A stretch of DNA of 64,000 nucleotides, taken from positions 79,790,683-79,854,682 of the forward strand of contig NC_050096.1 of the NCBI RefSeq assembly GCF_902167145.1, written 5' to 3'. This document shows positions 47,149 through 59,405 of this stretch, in pieces. A program made the translations under genes and the position numbers. Numbering within the stretch: position 1 is the stretch's first letter; each line of letters begins with the position of its first letter. The notes beneath the pieces were generated by a model. It did not search any database, was not told where the DNA came from, and saw only the letters and a list, made by a program, of their open reading frames with translations. Source of the DNA: Zea mays (lineage: Eukaryota > Streptophyta > Magnoliopsida > Poales > Poaceae).

Positions 47149-47973
47149 ATGGCCGGTTCTAAAGATCACACCGATATCTCCCCAGATAATATCCTGAAGA
47201 CGGTTGTTGAAAATCTGACGGCCGATGAGCAACAACAATTCGAGGACTACATGTGTCAAGCGAAGGAGAAATTCTTATCACAATACACGGTGGATCGCCA
47301 CCAAAAGGTTATCAAACATGGAGAGACCGACGTCGCATCTCTTCTACCTTCGCTTCAAGTCCCCGACGTAAGTAAACCCGACGATATTCAATCTATTAAA
47401 TATTATGTGGATCAGCGACAGGATCAAATGAAACAACAGATTGTAGGGTTAGAAGAGTCAATTAGAAAATTAACACGTACGTTGGAAAAGTTTGTTGCTC
47501 CTAGTTTTCCATCATATGAAACTAGTAATGGGGTATTTATGTCTGATGCATCGGCAACAAATGGGGATTTGCAGCCCCAACCTTTATATGGTATGCCGAT
47601 GAACTCATATCCAGGGCAAATACAACCACCACCGTCCCTGCTTGGCAGATCGGCGCCCCTGAACGCGGTCGGACCGTCCGAGCCTCTACCCGGACCGTTC
47701 GGCCCATACGCGAACCGTCCGGCTTGCTCTGCCGGACAGTATGAGGCTGCCCTAGGACCACCATCGTCCCTGATTGGCAGATCGGCGACCCTAGACGTAG
47801 TCGGACCGTCCGAGCTTTTGCCCGGACCGTCCGGCCCTTACGCGGACCATCCGGCTTTCCCTGCTGGACAGTCCGGGGCCGCACCAGGACTACCATGTGG
47901 TGTCCCGATAATGGCCAACGCAACCGATCAGTTCGGATTTACCACCGGACAAACCGGATACGCATATGCATAA
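47149..47973 (+). CDS. Gag N-terminal part of element E (cut by element C)
   Basis: The 274-residue frame starts at the ATG 61 bp after the LTR. An N-terminal helical region (about 1-130) with TADEQQQFEDYMCQAKEKF and a coiled coil around QRQDQMKQQIVGLEESIRKL leads to a Pro/Gly-rich part with a 43-44 residue tandem duplication (GRSAPLNAVGPSEPLPGPFG / GRSATLDVVGPSELLPGPSG). No zinc knuckle or pol is present: the frame ends at TAA 47971, and element C begins 20 bp later. I read it as the start of a Gypsy gag whose remainder is beyond C and the window. Confidence 0.65.
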   Translation: MAGSKDHTDISPDNILKTVVENLTADEQQQFEDYMCQAKEKFLSQYTVDRHQKVIKHGETDVASLLPSLQVPDVSKPDDIQSIKYYVDQRQDQMKQQIVGLEESIRKLTRTLEKFVAPSFPSYETSNGVFMSDASATNGDLQPQPLYGMPMNSYPGQIQPPPSLLGRSAPLNAVGPSEPLPGPFGPYANRPACSAGQYEAALGPPSSLIGRSATLDVVGPSELLPGPSGPYADHPAFPAGQSGAAPGLPCGVPIMANATDQFGFTTGQTGYAYA

Positions 47974-47992
47974 CCTGCTTTTGCACACCATG

Positions 47993-48617
47993 TGTGGGGG
48001 ACGGATATCCCCCGGGTCCACTGAAAGGATGAAAGACCTCACGAAAGGCCCGTGGGCCCAATAATTTGCAAGGTCATTCCTTCGTGGGCCTGAGGAAGAA
48101 TGTCTAGAGAAGCAGTTTGACACAAGGTCGGATCGACGCAAGCTCAGACGGCCCGACAGGTTTGAATTGCGACCACAACAGAGACCCGACCTTCCCGCGC
48201 AGGGGCCTCATACATCGAAACGAGGCAGGGGAAGGTCAGCTGGATTACAGGAAGATAAACTCAGTCGGTTTACTATTATTTAGGCTCGCATTGTTATCAT
48301 ATCTGCATGTAATGCCCCACGGTCAAGTATATAAGGCCTAGGAGGCACCCCCTCGAAAGCATCTCATTACTTAGCCCTCCACCCGGTTCTCTACGTCCAT
48401 AACACCAGAGAGCTTCCTTGTAATCCTCCATATAAAGCACTCACGCCAGGACGTAGGGTGTTACGCATCTCAAAGTGGCCCGAACCTGTACAAAACTGTC
48501 CACTGCCTCTCGTGCATCCAGCGCGAACCATCGAGCTACAGTCGGTAACACCGTCCTACTCCAAAAAGCACCTCAAGGGGCAACCTCGAGTGCGCGATCA
48601 GACCCAAAACACCGACA
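47993..48617 (+). repeat. 5' LTR of element C
   Basis: Starts TGTGGGGGACGGATATCCCC and ends AAAACACCGACA, 625 bp. A TATA box TATATAAGG is at 48328-48336. Only one LTR is in the window, so the start is judged from the TG and from the break in the gag of element E. Confidence 0.75.
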
Positions 48618-48619
48618 GC

Positions 48620-48637
48620 TGGCGCGCCAGGTAGGGG
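48620..48637 (+). promoter_or_regulatory. Primer binding site of element C
   Basis: TGGCGCGCCAGGTAGGGG, two bases after the LTR end; compare element B. Confidence 0.75.
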
Positions 48638-48663
48638 TTGTGTCACTGATCCAAGCTAGCTCA

Positions 48664-50560
48664 ATGGCTGTCACTTTCCAGCACAAGATTGTCCTCTGCC
48701 CTGGGTCCGTGTTCTGCTTCGGAACCATTTCGTCCGTAGCAGATGAAGAAGGAAAAAGGAAGCGCATAAGGTAAAGGATTATCAAACTGCTCTTTTGGTG
48801 CCTCCGTCCTCAAAGGAGAACGGAAAGGGGCTCGTCACAACAACAGTTCCATTCTACCCCGACGTCCTCTTCATCAGGAGAGTGGAGTCACCCCCCGTCT
48901 TCGACGACGAACCAACTGTGCTCGGGGAAGAACCTCCTTAGCGGGAATCCCGCCGACGAAGGAACCGACGCCGAAATATTCGGCGACATCACGAGGCCGA
49001 AGAGCGGGACCCGGTGCAGCCTGTATCACGAGATGAGGTCTCGGAGATAGGAGAAACTCCAGAAGAACGGGTCTTCAGGGAAAGGAGGAATTCCCGAACG
49101 TGACCGTCAGCAAGCTCAAGAGCAGGCTGAGCAGGAAGCGAGGCAACGTCGAGAAAATCCACTTTTCGGATGCAACCTGAACCCGACTTCGCCCGAGCCA
49201 TGAACACACCAAGCGAAGTTGGTGGGGTATTGGCTCGGATAACCGATGGCCTCCCCCGGACTCCAGACGCCGAGGGCTATCGGCGGCTATTCACTTGGGC
49301 GGCCAACCACCTTCTACCTCTCGCTCATCCGCCGAGCGACCTACGACATGCCATCAACAGTCGGCGAGACGCACGGAGCTCCATCAACGCCTCGCGTGAG
49401 CGACGACATGAGAACGAGATCCGGCGCCGGGAAGAATATGATCGGGATCATGGCATTCCTGCGCGAAGTCAGGCCACCAGAACTGAGTCGGCAACGGCTT
49501 TGACTAGTGGCACAGCCCGGGGACAGTCGAGGCACCACGACAACAACTCCCCTCCCCGGGACAAGCATCATCATCGACGACAAGAGGACACATGTGGAGT
49601 ATCAGCACTTACTTTGTGCCTTAGGGCCATTCAATGCCCCCCAAACTTCAAAGTCTCCAACGTCGACAAGTACGAGCCTAAGCAGGATCCGGGAGGCTGG
49701 CTGGCCGTCTACACCGCCGCCGCTCGAGCTGCTGGGGCAACCGAAGACGTGATGACCGCGTACTTGCCTATCGTTCTCGGGCAGGTTGCACTACAATGGC
49801 TTCGACACCTACCTCGACACTGCATCGACGACTGGAGCAATTTCAGTCGGTGCTTCACCGCCAACTTCCAATCTCTCTCTGACAAACCGGCGCAGCCATG
49901 GGACCTCAAATCCATCAAGCGCCGAGGGGATGAGACTCTCCGGTCATATCTCAAAAGATTTTAGACCATGAGGAATCGTATCCCCGAGGTCGCAGAAGCA
50001 ACAGTGATCGAGGACTTCTACTGGGGATCTAATGGCTCGGCCTTCGTCCGCGCCATACTGCAGAAGGTGCCGACTACCTCTGAGCAGCTGTTCCAGGAAG
50101 CCGACCTCTACATCACCACCGATGAACGAGCTTAGGACCTCATCAGAGGAACAAAGCCTACGCCGGCGGCACCATGACGCGACACGAACCAACAACCCGA
50201 CAAACGTTGGGAAAAGAGGCCTCGTGAAGAAGTCCACGCCGCCGGACCACCCGCCTCTCGCGGTCGAGGAGGACCTCGCGAAGGCGAACGCACGCTGGAC
50301 GACATCCTCGATGCCCAATGGCCGTCCCACAAGGACATGCGCCACACCCTCCGGAACTGCAGAGACTTCAAGCATTCCGTGGGGAACGGCTGACCCTTCC
50401 AACCTCTGCCTCCTCCCCCGCCACGAGGAGGACCTGGTGAACCTCGACAGCCCCAACAGCAGCAAGAGGGAGGAGATGGAGCCTTCCCTCGCGTCGATAG
50501 AGAGGTCAACGTCATCTTCGGTGGACATGGGTCGCAAGAAAGCAAAAGGCAAAAAGCTCA
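48664..50560 (+). pseudogene. Gag of element C (decayed)
   Basis: A possible ATG is at 48664, but several stops lie before the main open block 49170-49964. That block has an Arg/His-rich middle and the Retrotrans_gag domain (VALQWLRHLPRHCIDDWSNF and LKSIKRRGDETLRSYLKRF), ending at TAG 49962. The frame then continues to about 50140 with further stops and into Pro/Arg-rich sequence with HTLRNCRDFKH, a zinc-knuckle-like relic. Confidence 0.75.
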
Positions 50561-51147
50561 ACGACCGTCAGATATTGGTGGCAACCACTGGTCCTCCCAC
50601 CCCATATCGATGGTCCGAACACCCGATCACCTTCACCCGGGCAGATCAGTGGCTCAACTTCGACCACCCGGGCAAGTACCCGCTCCTCATCGATCCGGTG
50701 ATCCTAGAGAGCAGGGTAAAGAAGGTATTAGTGGACGGGGGAAGCAGCATCAACGTCACCTTCCCCCGGACGCTTCAAGGCTTGGGAGTTCCCCTCAAAG
50801 AGCTCCACGAGTTGGACACCCCTTTCTTCGGCATCATGCCGACTGAAGGAGAATATCCACTGGGACACATCTACATGCCGGCCACCTTCGGAACTCCAGA
50901 AAATTACAGAACCGAGTTCCTGAGGTTCGAGGTGGCAAACTTCGACTGCGGATACAACGCCATCATCGGCAGGCCAGGGTTGGCAAAGTTCATGGCCATT
51001 CCACATTATACGTACATGATATTGAAGATGACAGGACCCCAAGGAATCATAACTGTGCGCGTCGACTTCCAAGGCGCCGCAGAATGTTTCCGAGTGGCCA
51101 TTCAGGCGGCCCTCACCACCAAACCATCGACGACTTCTTCCATGTAG
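50560..51147 (+). pseudogene. Protease region of element C
   Basis: Part of an open frame ending at TAG 51145. YRWSEHPITFTRADQWLNF is followed by the protease block KKVLVDGGSSINVTFPRTL (about 50720) and GTPENYRTEFLRFEVANFD ... IIGRPGLAKFMAIPHYTY. The arrangement matches the protease of element B. Confidence 0.82.
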
Positions 51148-51366
51148 GCGATCTCAAAGCCTGGAGAGGACCTCGCGGTACCCGCGAATGAAGCTCAAGC
51201 CGTGACCTCTATACGACCGACTGAAGAAACCAAGAGAATCAACCTCGGGTTCGCCGATGAGCGCAAGACGACCATCATCAGTTCCAGCCTGGATGACAAA
51301 TAGGAAGACGCGCTCGTCCAGTTCCTGCAAGATAACCGAGACGTATTCGCATGGCAACCTACGGAT

Positions 51367-53508
51367 ATGCTGGGAGTCCCGAGAGAACTGGCCGAGCACA
51401 AATTAATGGTCTACCCCCAGGCGAGGCCGATCCGACAAAAATTACGTCGCTTCACGCCCGACGAGAGTGAAGCCATCCAAGCAGAGTTAGCTCGCTTGGT
51501 CATGGTCGGATTCATTAGAGAAGTGTTACACCCTAAGTGGTTAGCAAATCCTGTTCTTGTACTCAAAAAGAATAAAGAGGATTGGTGCATGTGCGTCGAC
51601 TATACCGATCTCAACAAGCACTGTCCGAAGGATCCCTTCGGACTTCCTAGAATAGACCAGGTGGTAGACTCGACCGCCGGATGTTCTATGCTGTCTTTCT
51701 TGGATTGCTACTCCGGGCATCATCAGATCAGCCTGGCGAAAGAAGACGAAGAAAAGACAGCATTCATCACCCCGTTCGGAGCCTTCTGCTATACCTCCAT
51801 GCCGTTTGGCCTCAAAAACGCTGGAGCGACTTACCAGAGGGCTATTCAGACATGCTTAGCCGACCACTGGGGCAAGTGTGTGGAAGCTTATGTGGATGAT
51901 GTGGTGATCAAGACAAAAAACTCAGAAAATTTTATTGAAGATTTACAGCTGGTCTTCAACAGTCTACGACGATATCGATGGAAACTTAATCCCGAAAAAT
52001 GCGTCTTCGGAGTACCAGTAGGAAAATTGCTCGGGTTTATTGTCAGCCACCGAGGAATTGAGGCCAATCCAGAAAAGATCAAGGCTATCATGAGAATGGA
52101 AGCACCACGATCACAGAAGAAAGTACAAAGACTTACCGGATGCATGGCGGCTCTAAGTAGATTCATATCAAGGCTGGGAGAAAAAGGCCTACTATTCTAT
52201 AATTTGCTCAAGAAGGTAGACAAATTCCAGTGGACTTCAGAGGCTCAGGAAGCTCTAGACGCACTGAAGAAATTCCTGACAACACCACCAGTGCTAAAAC
52301 CGCCGCGCCGAGCCACGCCAACTCAACTGGCTGAAGATCTGTTGTTATACATCTCTTGCACGACTCACGTGGTGAGCACCGCGTTAGTAGTCGAGCGAGC
52401 GGAAGAGGGACACACGTACCCAGTGCAACATCCTGTCTATTTCATCAGTGAAGTCCTGGGTCCCTCGAAGAAGAAATACCCTCAAGTTCAGAAACTATTG
52501 TATGTAGTACTTCTAACTGCACGTAAGCTCCATCACTACTTCGACGATCACAAAGTCATAGTAGTCACTGGATTTCCAATAGGGGATATTCTCCACAATA
52601 AAGAAGCCATCGGAAGAATAGCCAAGTGGGCCTGTGAACTGGGAGCTCATGACATTGAGTTTCGACCTCGCACTGCAATCAAGACTCAAGCACTAGTTGA
52701 CTTCGTATCAGAGTGGACCGAGCAACAAGTGCCGGATAACCCGGAAACTGCAGAAGTATGGCGAATGCATTTCGACAGCTCGTTGAAGCTGTAGGGCGTA
52801 GGTGCAGGGATCCTCTTCAGTGCGTTTGGAGGTGAACAACTCAAATATGCTCTTCAATTGCTATTCCCAGCATCCAACAATGCAGCAGAATACGAAGCTT
52901 TGATTCATGGGCTGAACATTGCCATATCACTGGGCATCAAGAGACTGATGGTATATGGGGATTCTCTGGTGGTCATAAGTCAGATAAACAAAGAATGGGA
53001 CTGCTCGAATGATTGCATGGCCGTTCGAAAGCTCGAAGACAAGTTTGAAGGATTGGAATTTCATCATGTGGAGAGAGACCGCAACACGGCAGCCGATGCA
53101 TTGTCCAAACTAGGATCCAGTCAGACCCAGGTCCTGCCTGGAGTTTTTGTCCAAGAATTACTGCACCCGAGCATTTCACTAGATCGGGTAGAAGAATGCA
53201 ATATTCTGAGCCAATCAGAGTCAAATCCTGATGACTGGAGGGAGCCGATCATCAGGTACATAAAGAATGAGGAAGAGCCGGATGACAAAAATGCAGCAGA
53301 GCGCATTGCTAGGCAGTCAGCTCATTATACTCTCATTGGGAAAACACTATACAAAAGAGGCGCATCAGGAGTCCTCATGAAATGCATTCTTTCGGCTACA
53401 GGGAAGCAACTGCTAGATGAGGTCCATGCTAGGCAAGCGGGATACACGCAGCATCAAGGACTCTTGTTGGGAAGGTCTTCAGGTCTGGTTTCTACTAGCC
53501 AACGGTGA
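51367..53508 (+). pseudogene. Reverse transcriptase and RNase H of element C
   Basis: RT motifs: WCMCVDYTDLNKHCPK, FLDCYSGHHQI, and the YVDD active site at 51889-51900. The connection region with YPVQHPVYFISEVLG follows. TAG at 52792-52794 stops the frame in the RNase H start (MHFDSSLKL). The same frame reopens from 52858 with NNAAEYEALIHGL and YGDSLVVISQ and runs to 53508. A shift to the integrase frame occurs near 53500. Confidence 0.88.
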
Positions 53509-54473
53509 AAAGTGATGCAGTCGAGTTAGTCCAGAGATGTGAAGCCTGTCAGTACTTATCAAAACAGCAGCATCTACTAGCACAGCAACTGCAAACCATA
53601 CCTGTAACCTGGCTGTTCGCGTGCTGGGGACTGGATATGATTGGACCTTTCAAGAAAGCTCAAGGAGGATACACTCATGTACTGGTCGCTATCGACAAAT
53701 TCACTAAATGGATAGAGTTCAAACCCATTGCTTCTCTAACTTCAGCTAAGGCAGTGGAATTTGTACAAGACATAATATTTAGGTTCGGGATACCGAATAG
53801 CATCATAACCGACCTGGGATCCAACTTCCCAAGTTCAGAGTTCTTCGATTTCTGCAAACAAAAAAGCATTCAGATCAAATACGCCTCGGTGGCACACCCA
53901 AGAGCCAACGGGCAAGTAGAAAGAGCCAACGGGATGATATTGGAAGCGCTCAGAAAGAAAGTCTTTGACAAGAATGAAAAGTTCACAGGAAAGTGGATCA
54001 GAGAGTTGCCGTATGTGGTCTGGAGCCTAAGAACTCAACCCAGCCGAGCTTTGCATGGAAACACTCCCTTCTTCATGGTCTATGGTTCAGAGGCAGTGCT
54101 ACCTGCTGATCTCAAGTTTGGGGCACCAAGATTGATCTTCGAAAACATAGCTGAAGCTGAAGCTACTAGGCTGGAGGATGTTGATATACTAGAAGAGGAA
54201 CGATTGAATACGATGATTCAGTCAGCCCGGTATCAGCAAACTCTGAGACGCTATCATGATAAGGCCATTCGACATCGATCCTTTGCAGTGGGAGATCTCG
54301 TCCTCCGCCGAATTCTAACGGGAGAGGGGCGGCACAAATTGTCACCACTATGGGAAGGGCCATTCATAGTAGCGGAAGTCACTCAGCCTGGCTCGTATCG
54401 TCTTACTCAAATGGACGGTATAGAAATTGGGAACTCATGGAATATAGAACATCTCAGGAAGTTTTACCCCTAG
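53505..54473 (+). pseudogene. Integrase of element C
   Basis: A 322-residue open block: the CEACQYLSKQQHLLAQQLQT zinc end, core GLDMIGPF, FGIPNSIITDLGSNF and GQVERANGM (D, D, E), and the C-terminal SFAVGDLVLRRI and LWEGPFIVAEVTQPGSYRL. It ends at TAG 54471. It is the best-preserved pol part of C but is out of frame with the RT, and the zinc domain start is missing from this frame. Confidence 0.88.
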
Positions 54474-54590
54474 CTATATTTCAAAAGCTATGGGGACGGC
54501 CTTGTATTTTGTAAATTGGGAAGTATATCATCAATAAAAAAGACTTCGTTCTCAAAGGCACTTCAATTGTTTACTGCCATCCTGCATGCT

Positions 54591-55022
54591 TACTTAACTC
54601 AGGGTGACCACTATACCCTACTAACGGAGCAATCGACTTAAGTCGGCGACGACTCAAGGCGGTGACATGCTCACACGTAACTCAGGGTGACCACTATACC
54701 CTACTAGCGGAGCAATCGACGTAAATCAGCAACGACTTAAGGCGGTATGACATGCTCGCGCTTACTTAACTCAGCGTGACCACTATACCCTACTAACGGA
54801 GCAATCGACTTAAGTCGGCGACGACTTAAGGCGGTGTGACATGCTCACGCTTACTTAACTCAGGGTGACCACTATACCCTACTAACGCAGCAATCGACTT
54901 AAGTCAGTGACGACTTAAGGCGGTGTGACATGCTCACGCGAAACTCAGGGTGACCACTATACCCTACTAACTGAGCAGTCGGTTTAAGTCGGTAGCGATT
55001 TAAATCGGCATGGCGTGCTCAC
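54591..55022. repeat. Tandem array, about 87-bp unit, five copies
   Basis: The unit contains actcagggtgaccactatac, ccctactaacggagcaatcg and acttaag...ggcggtgtgacatgctcacg. It sits between the end of pol and the end of the convergent antisense gene. Units are contiguous without spacers, and the last is the most diverged. Confidence 0.9.
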
Positions 55023-55280
55023 GACTACTCGATCCAACACAAGCACGTTTATGATTACCCATCTTAGGGCGATCTCTATGCCTCGCGAAATAAGAAGAAA
55101 TTTCAAAATCATCACACTGCATTTACTTCTGCAATTGTAACTACTGTTGAATTCTAACAACAGGAAAATAATAAGGGCATCCAGTACTGAAAACACTTTC
55201 TGACAGAACATTCGAGCACACTAACCACGAACACAAGGCATTCAGTGTTTCTACTTGGTAATGTTTTTCTCAGGAGTGAC

Positions 55281-58200
55281 TTATGAAGAGGGACGACTTG
55301 AAGAATCAGGAGCAGCATTCACGTCTGCAACTATGTCGTCAGGAACAATCACACCGGGTCTCCTCATCAAGATTCGCCCCGTGCAAATGGCTTTGTCCAT
55401 AGCCCTGTCACGCTGGGCCCTCAAAATAACGGAAGCATCTTCAGCAGCCTTAACAGCCAGCCGAGCAGCTTCTAGCTCCTGGACGACTGACCTCTTGGAA
55501 GCGCGCAGATCCTTGATGATAGAATCTTTGCTCGATACCAACTGCCTAAGACGAATCATACCATCCAGAGACTCTTGCAGCCTGAAACGATGATTATACA
55601 AGTCCTCCATGGTGAAACGATGGCTCCTCTCCAAGATAGTCAAAGAGTTGTTGGCATTGCGATACAACCTGTCAAGGTTGTCACGAGAAGTTGCAAGGGC
55701 ACGTTTTTCCTCCTGCAGACAAGAATCAGTTCTCCAACGTCAAGCAAGCATTAAGAACACAGCCGAGAAAGTCAAGTAAAGCTTAATTCACTGGCCACCT
55801 TTTCAGAGCCGAGCTGAGCATTGAGAGTGGCCAGAATTCAGCATGTTGGCATCATTCAGAGAAGCAGAAACTCGGGCCAAGTCCGTCTGACCTTGAGAAT
55901 ATTTCTCTTCAAGATTAGAGTACCGTCGGGCCATATCTAGCAAGAAACGGTCAAACAAGGATATTCAGCCAAAAAGCAGATCAATCAAGTAGCCAGTGAG
56001 GAAACAAAGGGCACTAACCAGCATTCGCCATCTCCAACTCAGATACTCGCTGATGAAGTAGCACTGGATTCCAACGTGTTAGCGACAGAGGTCTTTCTAG
56101 GACAGAGGCACCCTGCGATCTCAGCTGACCAGCCATCTCATCAACCAATGCCTGATATTGAAAATTAACGAGTATAAGAACAATATTTCACCCGAAGTAT
56201 AGTCAGGTCAGGAAAAACCAAATTACCTGGAGATTGGAGAAGAATGAAGGAACCCCCAAATCATGGTAATTTAGTTGATGACTTGATGAAGGATTACCAA
56301 CTGAAGCAATCTGCAGAGCATCAGTGGGGACCAATTCAGCGTCACCAGCAGGAATCAAAACTCTATCATCAGGTGCGCCGGCCTCTAAGGTGACTTCCTG
56401 ACTCAAAGCTCACGCTGCTGCCATGCAACCAGAATGTGGAGGAGAAGACCCGACATGAACATCCATGGAAGTATGAGAGGGGGAACCCGCTCGGAGACCC
56501 TCGGGGGCTGGGCCATAGCTTGCGCTGCCCACCTGAGCCGGATCATCACCAGCAACACCCTCGAGGGCTGGGTAAACGCAAGCGCCATCCTTGGGGACCG
56601 AGTTATCTGTATCAGCCACCTCTAAGGCTAAAGGATTTTCATCCACCTCCATGGGAACAGAGCAACCCAGATCAGCCGCTTGACTCTCAAAACCGCGCTC
56701 CAAGGTCGATGAGGCACGAGATGCTGCTTGGGATAACTCTAACCCGGCAGCAGGCACATCAGCACAAACTTCCATCGTTCCACCATCTGCCGGCTCTGAC
56801 AACAGACCTTCAGGGACCATATCTTCGAGAGTCTGATCAGAATTTGCTAGAGACAATTCTTGCAGACCAACAAGAGCAGACAAAGCTGGAGAAGGAATAC
56901 CACTACTCTCTCCACTGGCTATATAGCGCCGACTGTTCTTCCGAATTAAGGGGATTTCCTCCTCCTCCTCCTCATCTTCATCAATATTACAGACAGTACA
57001 CCCATTAGGGTCAACATCATCAAGGTTACAGCCATTGGGTTCAGCATCATCAAGGTCACACCCATTGGGGTCAGCATCAGTCGAGTCACACCCATTGGGT
57101 TCAGCCTCAGTAAAAGTCGGTACTGGCACTTCCCCGGCAACAGGAGCAGAAGGACCGGCATCCTGATCCAAGCATGACACTCGCCGAAGCCGTCTCTTTT
57201 TCTTTTTCTTCCCCTCAGCAAGAGAAGTTGGATGATTGGTTCGGCGAGGACGCTTCGGGCGAATACTATCAAACCCTTGAATGCCCGAAGTTTTTCCAGA
57301 CTCCGGGATGGATGCTACAGCTAGTGTTTCAGCAGGGACCGAATCAGAGGAATCCTCAGCCAACATGTCCAGCATGGCACTTATCTCTACGTCGCTCGGA
57401 TTTACAGGCATCTCAAAATGAACCTGCCTCTCATCATCGGGGATTTCACCAAGTGAAGCAACCAAAGCCTCAACCTCTTCGGGAGAGGGTCGCACTAAGG
57501 CCCAAACCGCTGTCACCGGCAGGAGGATTTGACACAAAACTGATGAAAGCCTTGGAAGGAGGCAGATTCCATGCTGAATATGCAACAGGAGCACCGATAT
57601 TCGACACCTTGCCTCAAAGAATCATTTCAAGCTGGCTTACCAGATCCATAGCAGGAATCCTTCTGTTGGTAACCCGGGTCGAGTCAATGATGCCACGATA
57701 CAAATAAGCTGGATACGCTCTGTCTTTCAGTGGCTGAATGTTCTTAAAAACAAAATCGGCGACCACAGTCTCAGCAGTCAGACTCTTCTCCTTCAACAAT
57801 CCAACCTCGACAAGCAGAACCCTGGCCTCAGCTATCTCCAAGTCTATGGGGGATTCAGTCTAACTTGGAGCGCGAACATCTGGCTGTCTCCCTGACCGAG
57901 GGGGAGGGAATTCCCATGATTCTCTATGATAAACCATTCCAGGCGCCATCCTTTGATGCTGTCCTTGAGTGGGATGTCTAGATATTCAGTTTTCCTCCCA
58001 CGACGCATCTCCAAACTCGCACCCCCCACGAGCTGGTGTTGTCCCCCGACCATCCCAGGCCGACAGTGATACAAGTATTTCCACAAGCCAAAATGTGGCA
58101 GAATACCAAGGTAGGCTTCACACAAATGAACAAAAATGGAAACTTGCAGAATAGAATTGGGATTCAGATGGGTCAGATTCAAATGATAGAAATCAAGGAG

Positions 58201-58479
58201 ACCGCGGAAGAAAGGAGAAATAGTAAGAGCAAGGCCGCGGATGAGAAAAGGAATATAGATAACAGACTCGTGAGTGTCCTCTATCGGAACAGTGACCCCG
58301 TGGCAGAGCCGCCAAGAACACAGTTCCTTTGGAGGAAGAACTCCGACGGAGACAAGGTGAAGAAGGTCGGACTCAGAAACAACAGACATGTGGTTACCTA
58401 CGAAAGGCAACTGGCTGTTGGGATCGATGGGAGGAATGGTTGCGGCAGATGAACTCCGAGTCTTCCGCTTGGGCGCCAT
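55281..58479 (-). pseudogene. Antisense multi-exon gene of element C (Transposase_28-type)
   Basis: Read on the minus strand from ATG 58479. The first block (to about 57844) holds ELCSWRLCHGVTVPIEDTHE and HLCEAYLGILPHFGLWKYLY, matching the same Transposase_28-type domain as in element B. The frame shifts near the CCTCCCCCTC run (about 57890-57905) and continues to about 57614. After an acag acceptor near 57515, a block with a KKKKKRRLRR basic patch, four PNGC repeats and an acidic run extends to 56410 (in-frame TGA), and on to a gtaatt donor at about 56225. Smaller exons (about 56150-56020 and 55950-55800) lead to the final coiled-coil exon 55711-55281, ending TAA. Exon limits in the middle are approximate. 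The gene is convergent with pol; function unknown. Confidence 0.72.
57000..57120 (-). repeat. Short coding repeat: four PNGC units
   Basis: In the antisense gene of element C a unit of about 30 bp is repeated four times (cacccattgg...tcagcatca on the plus strand), giving EPNGCDSTDADPNGCDLDD-like peptides. Confidence 0.85.
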
Positions 58480-58618
58480 CTCAATCTTGCTGGCGAGCGG
58501 AACGGAAACAATATCGCAAGAAAGCAGAGAAGGTCTGGATGCAGAAAAGCAAGACTAGGGCTCAGAATACAGAGGCATGCGACGGCGCAGCACAAATGGG
58601 GTTTTCCCGAGCCAGATG

Positions 58619-59060
58619 CCATTTCTAAAAAGTGTCCAGTCATCACCCAGCAGTTATTTCTAAAACGCTGGCGTGCCATGTCATCACTCGGCCGTTATTT
58701 CCAAAACGGCCGATGTGGCCCAATATAGCTCAACTGTCATTTCTAAAAACGCTAACCAGTCTTCACTCGGTCGTTGTTTCCAAAGCGGCCGATGTGGCCT
58801 GTTATCACTCTGCTGTTATCTCTAAAACACCGACGTCACCAGTAACCGCTCGGTCGTTATTTCTAAAACGCCGACGTGGCCCGTCATCACTCGGCTGTTA
58901 TTTCTAAAACCACCGACATCACCAGTAATTACTCAGTCGTTATTCCTAAAGTGATGACGTGGCTCAAAAGGACTCGGCTGTTACCTCTAAAATGCCGGTG
59001 TCGCAAAAAGAACCACTCGGTTACTATTTCCAAAAATACCAACAGTAAATCAGTCGTTTT
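58619..59060. repeat. Degenerate tandem array, about 41-bp unit, ~10 copies
   Basis: The unit is gttatttctaaaacgccgac followed by gtggcccgtcatcactcggct, with substitutions between copies. It lies directly upstream of the ATG (58479) of the large antisense gene. The related word tgatttctaaaa is scattered again over 60480-60740. Confidence 0.85.
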
Positions 59061-59405
59061 TTTCTACGAATATGCAGGTAGATCTAAAAAACAACTCGAT
59101 GATTCTAAGTCATTACTCAAGCATTACTTCCGAGAACAACGACTACGTTAAAGCATAAACACGATTCATCGATCGACTGAAAAAGGAACGGCGACAAAGC
59201 AAAGAAACACGGAATGGGGCGAAATCTTCTTCATTATAAAGGGAGGGGAAGTATTACCAAACTTAAAAAACCAACTCATTATGAGTCGGTTTTCTTCCCA
59301 CTGTTCTATACTACTAATAACTACTACATTATATTTCGCTACACTATACTACTAACTACCACTACATTATTCTACTAATACTACTTCTACTATTACCTAT
59401 CTATA

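Noticed and set aside
54591..55022. CRISPR-like regular repeats
   Set aside because: Whole units are repeated without unique spacers, in a plant retroelement; it is an ordinary tandem array.
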